Part shown: positions 59,879-64,000 of the stretch, piece after piece
Position numbering within the stretch: position 1 is the first letter of the stretch
How the letters are laid out: the number at the start of each line of letters is the position of its first letter
Assembly (NCBI GenBank): GCA_021325365.1
Contig: JAJPHF010000188.1
Location: forward strand, 1-64,000
Direction of reading: 5' to 3'
From: Pseudomonadota bacterium
Lineage (GTDB): Bacteria; Chloroflexota; UBA6077; JAJPHF01
Length of the DNA: 64,000 bases
Position numbers and translations under genes: made by a program
The notes under the pieces: model-generated
What the model saw: the letters and a program-made list of their open reading frames with translations, nothing else
What the model was told of the DNA's origin: nothing
Database searches by the model: none

Positions 59879-61585
59879 TCACGCGCCCGGCGCGGCGGCC
59901 CAGCGCGCACCGCTGCGCTCCAGCAGCGCGGCCGCCTGGCTCGGGTACCAGACGCTTGCCCAGCTCGGTAGCAGCCCCTCCGCGACGAGGTCGCTCGCGG
60001 CGGCGCTGAGACAGGTCGCATAGCGCTCGGGCGTAAACGGCTGGCCGGCAGGCAGCAGGCCCAGGCGCTGCCAGGCCGCGTCCACCGTCTCCCGCAGGTC
60101 CTGCAAGCGATTGTCGTTCATGTCGATGAAAGCGCCCGTATCCGCGTTCACCGGCTCCAGGCTGGCGCCGTCGTACGCCGCGAACGCGGTGCGCTGGGCG
60201 GCGGCGTTGCCGCTGAAGCCGGCGGGGCCGGCGTAGTACTCCCCGAGCGGGCACGCGACCTCCGGCAGCGCCAGGGCCGGGTCGAAGCCGGGCGCGTCGG
60301 CCTTCGAGGCGGGCGGCGCCTCGCCGCGCTCCACCCAGGCGTCCAGCCGCTCGGCGAGCGCGTAGATGAGCGGCCCCAGGTCCAGCACGTCTTGCGAGCC
60401 CGCCAGGTCGAGCTGGCCGGCGTCGAAGTGGCTCACGCCGCGCACCTCGTACAGGCGGTGCTTCTCGCCCAGCCCCTTCTCGCGCAGCAGCTCGGCGTTC
60501 AGGCGCTTCGCCGGGAGATAGCTCAGCGGGTTGTAGAGCTGGCGCGTAACGTCGATCTGGGGCACCAGGCGCGCGCGCTCGGCCGCGTCGCGGAAGAGCA
60601 CGTCCTGGCCGCCCTCGAAAGCGATGGGCAAGTAGAGCCCGTTGCCCGCGTCGTCGGCGATGAAGCCGTCGATCACCGGCCGGCCGTCGTGGCCCACGTT
60701 CGCGCCGGAGTAGTTGGTGATGCGGGCCGCGATGCCGCCGCCCGAGTGGCCGTAGTAGTAGGTGCGGCGCGGCGGCTGCCCCATCGCCTGCGCGACGTAG
60801 CGCTGGGCGAACTCGGCCATCGCCACCATGATCCCGGCGTGTCCGACGAACGTCGTGCGCAGCGTCGTCCCGTCGCGTAGCACCGCCTCAGAGGCGCCGA
60901 GCGGCGGCCGCACGCCGTCCTTGCGGAGATAGGCCACCGCGTAGCCCTGGTCCATCATCGCCGGGGCGAAGAGCGGGCGGCCGATGCCGGCCGGCAGCGG
61001 CGCGTCGGGCGTCGGCTCGGTGAGCGCCTCCATCGGCGTGTACATCCCCGAGCCGTGCTGGAGCAGGAACAGCTTGCCGTTCCACGGCGTGCCCGCGGTC
61101 GGCAGCAGTACCGTCATGCCGGCGCCGTCGGCGGCGCGGAAGGCGGCCCGCGCGTAGTAGCGCGGGCTGGTGTTGCCGTCGCCGGCGCGGATCGGCAAGG
61201 GATACGGCTTCGTGCGGTCCACGCTGAGCAGGTGCTCCTGCGGCAGCGCGATGTCGGGCGCGTCGTATAGCCAGCTATACGGCTCGCGCGTCATCATCTG
61301 GAGCGGGCCGCCCTTCGTCACGCAGCCGTCCACGGTGCCGCTGAAGCCCACGTCGATCCTGGTGAAAGGCTGGCCGCGCGAGTCGGTCGCCGCGCTGGTC
61401 TCCTCGTGGTCGATGGTCATCGACGCCAGCGTCGCGTCGATGCGCTCGCGGAAGGGCGCCAGTGCGCAGTCGCCCTGGGCACCGGCCGGGCGGGTAGGCT
61501 GCGTCGCCATCGTCAGCGTCAGGCCGAGGAGCGCCGCGGCCCAGCGGTGCCAGGGGCGTGGTCCGGCGAGAGCGAGTGGTCGCAT
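59879..61585 (-). CDS. Secreted alpha/beta-hydrolase domain protein
   Basis: A 568-residue protein with an N-terminal signal peptide (about 12-37, ending near RPAGAQ). The hydrolase core has YYYGHSGGG with the nucleophile serine and VRGVSHFDAG with the likely catalytic histidine. Long insertions separate the elements, as in tannase/feruloyl-esterase-like and related exported esterases. It is likely to act outside the cytoplasm on an ester, releasing a compound for the co-encoded binding protein and enzymes (inference). GGAAGGAGG precedes the ATG. Confidence 0.75.
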   Translation of the reverse strand: MRPLALAGPRPWHRWAAALLGLTLTMATQPTRPAGAQGDCALAPFRERIDATLASMTIDHEETSAATDSRGQPFTRIDVGFSGTVDGCVTKGGPLQMMTREPYSWLYDAPDIALPQEHLLSVDRTKPYPLPIRAGDGNTSPRYYARAAFRAADGAGMTVLLPTAGTPWNGKLFLLQHGSGMYTPMEALTEPTPDAPLPAGIGRPLFAPAMMDQGYAVAYLRKDGVRPPLGASEAVLRDGTTLRTTFVGHAGIMVAMAEFAQRYVAQAMGQPPRRTYYYGHSGGGIAARITNYSGANVGHDGRPVIDGFIADDAGNGLYLPIAFEGGQDVLFRDAAERARLVPQIDVTRQLYNPLSYLPAKRLNAELLREKGLGEKHRLYEVRGVSHFDAGQLDLAGSQDVLDLGPLIYALAERLDAWVERGEAPPASKADAPGFDPALALPEVACPLGEYYAGPAGFSGNAAAQRTAFAAYDGASLEPVNADTGAFIDMNDNRLQDLRETVDAAWQRLGLLPAGQPFTPERYATCLSAAASDLVAEGLLPSWASVWYPSQAAALLERSGARWAAAPGA

Positions 61586-61701
61586 GGCCGCCTCCTTCCA
61601 TGCGCGTAGCTGCGTACGCTGCCCAGCGGCGGCCCGGGTAATCGGATGGTCGCCGTCGTGCCTGCCGGCGCGGGATAGGCTGCCTGGCTAGCCCAAGCTG
61701 G

Positions 61702-62859
61702 CTAGAGTGCGTTGCGCTCGGCGCCCATGTACTGGCGCCAGGCCGCCCAGAACTGGCGTAGGCGGTTGTCGTCGCCGCGCGTGCCGGTGGTCGCGTCCGC
61801 GCCGCGGCCGATGAAACTGTGCCGCACGCCCTTGCCGTGCAGCCCGCGCTGCTGCAGCTCGAAGATCGGGTGGTCCTCCGTGGAGAGCGGCCCGTTGATC
61901 CACGCCTCCCAGCTCAGCCGTCGCAGCGCGCGCACCTCGTCCGTGTCGCCGCGCAGGCCGAGCACGCGGCTCTCCAAAATAGACTCCTCGACAGCTACAG
62001 GAACCTGGCTCTCGATGGACACCATGTTACTGTGCAGCGTGATCCCCGTGTCCGGGAAGATCATCAGGATGAAGCCCTCGCCCGGCGCCACGCCCGGCAG
62101 CGGGCACGCCAGCAGCTTCGCCGCGTAGTCGGGCTCCAGCTCGTCGAGCTTCATGCCGAGGTACTGGACGGCGTGGCCATTCGGCAGGAGATGATAGGCC
62201 TCCGGCGGGCTGGCCTTGAGGAAGAAGGGATGGACGAACGGCACGTGGTAGCCGTCGCGGGCGTTCTCGGCCCAGCCCTTCCAGTTCGCCTTGACCGGCA
62301 GCGTGCGCTGGTGGAACACCTCCAGCTCGCCACCGCCCAGCGCCTTGCCCAGCACCGCGATCACGTCGGGCCCCAGGAACTCTTCGAGCGGGGGGGCGTC
62401 GGGGTCGAGACAGACGAAGACGAGCCCGTACACGCTGCCCACCCGCACCGGCGCGAGGCCGTAGTCCTCCTTGCGCCAGGCGGAAGGCTCGTAGGCCTCG
62501 GGCCCCGGCACGCTGAGCAGGTCGCCGTCGAGCGAGTAGGTCCACCAGTGGTAGCGGCAGCGCAGCGTCGCGGCGCGCCCACGTGGCTGGTCGGCCACCA
62601 TGGCGCCCCGGTGGCGGCACGTGTTGTAGAAGGCGCGCAGCTCCCCGTGCGCGTTGCGCACGACGACGACCGGGCTCCCTGCCACGTCCCGGGCGAGGTA
62701 TTGACCGGGCAGCGCCACCTCGCTCTCGTGACAGTAGAAGACCCACACCCGCTCGAAGATGCGCTCCCGCTCCAGTTCGAAAGCGCGGGGATCGGTGTAC
62801 AGCCGGTTGTCGACGAAGTGGGTCTGATCCGTCCGGGTTCGCCGCTCCGCCGCCAGCAT
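61702..62859 (-). CDS. Rieske oxygenase alpha subunit (ring-hydroxylating/choline-monooxygenase class) with CxxHWW motif
   Basis: A 385-residue oxygenase of a different class from the other six: it starts HFVDNRLYTDPRAFELERER, like RHO alpha subunits of the benzoate or choline/glycine-betaine monooxygenase kind. Rieske ligands are Cys81/His83 (CRHRG) and Cys101/His104, the second motif being CRYHWWTY with Trp in place of the usual Gly. The iron site is Asp202, His205 and His210 (ENARDGYHVPFVH). No beta subunit, ferredoxin or reductase is encoded nearby. GGGGAGG precedes the ATG. It is first of four co-oriented genes. Confidence 0.9.
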   Translation of the reverse strand: MLAAERRTRTDQTHFVDNRLYTDPRAFELERERIFERVWVFYCHESEVALPGQYLARDVAGSPVVVVRNAHGELRAFYNTCRHRGAMVADQPRGRAATLRCRYHWWTYSLDGDLLSVPGPEAYEPSAWRKEDYGLAPVRVGSVYGLVFVCLDPDAPPLEEFLGPDVIAVLGKALGGGELEVFHQRTLPVKANWKGWAENARDGYHVPFVHPFFLKASPPEAYHLLPNGHAVQYLGMKLDELEPDYAAKLLACPLPGVAPGEGFILMIFPDTGITLHSNMVSIESQVPVAVEESILESRVLGLRGDTDEVRALRRLSWEAWINGPLSTEDHPIFELQQRGLHGKGVRHSFIGRGADATTGTRGDDNRLRQFWAAWRQYMGAERNAL

Positions 62860-63056
62860 GTCGCCACCTCCCCACCGCGCGAACCACCGCCCCGTCGCGC
62901 TCTATTGTCGTGGAGGCAGTGTGGCCGGCGTCAAGGGAGGCCGCGGCCGCGACGGGCTGACCGCGGTGTCCGGTGGTCGCGACACCGCGCGGTAGGCTAT
63001 GCTGGGCCGTGGCTTCCGATACCCCGCCAGCCGGAAACGAGGAGTGGCTACCCGTC

Positions 63057-63239
63057 ATGGCGACGCTGACCTGTATCGCCTGTCTCCGCGACTGCGGGGC
63101 CGCCGCCCCGGGCGAGTATCAGCGGCTCGTCTACTTCGACGACCTGTGCATCTGCCGTGAGTGCCTGGAAGAGGCGCGCAGCGGCGCCGCGCGTCTGGCG
63201 GGCAATGCCGCTCGGCCGGTGGACGCTGCCGGCGACTGA
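63057..63239 (+). CDS. Small double-CxxC protein, probable zinc ribbon
   Basis: A 60-residue protein with CIAC and CICREC cysteine pairs about 23 residues apart, probably one zinc site. A GTG at 63009 in frame would add 16 residues; a TATGCT -10-like box at 62998-63003 and a GAGGAG at 63039-63044 favour the ATG. Just upstream an inverted repeat GCGGTGTC/GACACCGC (62963-62988) could be an operator. It may be a regulator or an accessory of the following amidohydrolase. No function known. Confidence 0.5.
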   Translation: MATLTCIACLRDCGAAAPGEYQRLVYFDDLCICRECLEEARSGAARLAGNAARPVDAAGD

Positions 63240-63304
63240 GCGGCAGCTAATCGCCGTGACTCCCTGGCCGTGCTGCCAATTCCGCGCGAGGATCGGGTGC
63301 TCCG

Positions 63305-64000
63305 GTGCAGCCAGTCGATCTGACCATCGAGAACGGCTACGTCATCACCATGGACGAGCAGCGCCGCCTGCTCGATCGGGGCACGGTCGTCGTGGACGGG
63401 ACGCGCATCGTGGACGTGGGCCCTGCCGCCGAGCTGGCGGGCCGCTACGCGCCGCGCACGCGGATCGACGCCACGCACAAGGCGGTGCTGCCCGGGCTCA
63501 TCGACACCCACGCGCACGCCGGCATCGCCTGGTTCAAGGACCTGATGCACCTGCCCGGGCGCAAGATCCGCGAGCTGGTGGACCACGTCGTGTTCCGCGC
63601 CACCGGGCCGGAGTTCTGGTACGCTGAGGGGCTGCTGACGGGGCTGGAGCGGCTGAAAGCCGGCACGACGCTCGGGCTGTTCTTCTGCGGCGGGGCGCCG
63701 CGCGCCGACCGCCCCGAGCCGTTCGAGCGCTTCATGGACGGCAGCGTCGAGGTCGGCGTGCGCAGTGCGCTCGCGGTCGGCCCGGCGCGGCCGCCGTGGC
63801 CCCGGACCTTCTCGTGGTGGGAGGACGGCAAGCGCACCGATTACCCGGTGACGATGGAGGGCACCTTTCGCGTCGTGGGCGATCTGGCCCGCCGCCGGCA
63901 GGGCGACGCCGACGGCCTGGTCAGCGTCTGGCTGGGCGCGTCGCGGCTGCTCGGCCCGTCGCCGTTCGACGTGATGTTCACGCCCGAGCACGCCCGCCTG
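63305..64000 (+). CDS. Amidohydrolase family 1 protein (cytosine deaminase/TrzA-like), 5' part
   Basis: The open frame runs from a GTG at 63305 to the window edge (232 codons) without a stop. The N-terminal beta-sandwich segment (DLTIENGYVITMDEQRRLLD) leads to the metal motif LPGLIDTHAHAGIAWFKD. The rest of the barrel lies outside the window. The family hydrolyses C-N or C-Cl bonds on ring compounds. It is a distant relative of the truncated gene at 49596 but has no signal peptide. The ribosome binding site (GAGG) is distant, so the start is tentative. Confidence 0.8.
   Translation, partial: MQPVDLTIENGYVITMDEQRRLLDRGTVVVDGTRIVDVGPAAELAGRYAPRTRIDATHKAVLPGLIDTHAHAGIAWFKDLMHLPGRKIRELVDHVVFRATGPEFWYAEGLLTGLERLKAGTTLGLFFCGGAPRADRPEPFERFMDGSVEVGVRSALAVGPARPPWPRTFSWWEDGKRTDYPVTMEGTFRVVGDLARRRQGDADGLVSVWLGASRLLGPSPFDVMFTPEHARL

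Overview
This 64 kb window comes from a GC-rich bacterial chromosome. The likeliest group is a terrestrial or freshwater member of the Chloroflexota. That rests on overall character: interspersed GGCAGGGG...CCCCTGCC...CTACGA palindromic repeats, a secreted protein built of GVxG repeats, a Uma2-family protein, an argC-argJ-argB operon, and a large stock of solute-binding lipoproteins. No phylogenetic computation was possible, so the assignment is an inference. Several promoters fit a sigma70 pattern (TTGACA/TTGACG, 17-18 bp, TAnnnT), and most genes have a good Shine-Dalgarno sequence.

Positions 1 to about 23,800 are mostly housekeeping. They hold the arginine operon argC-argJ-argB (minus strand, promoter at 3717-3746), a PqqC/TenA-like protein, a GVxG-repeat exported protein, a site-2-protease-like membrane protein and tyrA. 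Next is the translation/secretion cluster tRNA-Trp-secE-nusG-rplK-rplA-[L10 leader]-rplJ-rplL on the minus strand. The L10 leader with its attenuator hairpin is clear. rpoB does not follow rplL and rpmG is absent. Then come an MFS transporter, an orphan chemoreceptor, and the first solute-binding proteins with a VOC protein, an isochorismatase-like hydrolase and an amidohydrolase.

Positions about 24,000 to 64,000 form a catabolic accessory region. It carries seven Rieske non-haem iron oxygenase alpha subunits, a BphC-like extradiol dioxygenase, a BphD/MhpC-like hydrolase, a LigAB-type dioxygenase pair, a 4,5-dihydroxyphthalate-decarboxylase-like protein, two M24-fold proteins, a bicupin with an ornithine-cyclodeaminase-like partner, amidohydrolases and an isochorismatase-like protein without its cysteine. 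Most of the solute-binding proteins also lie here. Across the whole window there are 13 intact solute-binding genes (eight NMT1/THI5-like, three AfuA-like, one TctC-like, one of the ABC_sub_bind family), yet not one ABC or TTT permease or ATPase gene, and no ferredoxin or reductase for the Rieske proteins. The oxygenases and binding proteins repeatedly sit in pairs or small operons (24632-29408, 33140-35751, 42009-45520, 47236-50540, 57977-62859). This suggests substrate-specific capture-and-oxidise modules that share transport and electron-transfer components encoded elsewhere.

The region shows recent turnover. There is an acyl-CoA-dehydrogenase-like pseudogene with internal deletions (45484-45959), an amidohydrolase cut off half way and running into the next gene (49596-50540), a lipoprotein N-terminal remnant (24258-24518), a duplicated SBP-plus-Rieske module, a duplicated 5' region (39102-39280), and a tandemly duplicated ribosome binding site (54383-54418). 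No transposase, integrase, phage gene or CRISPR array was seen.
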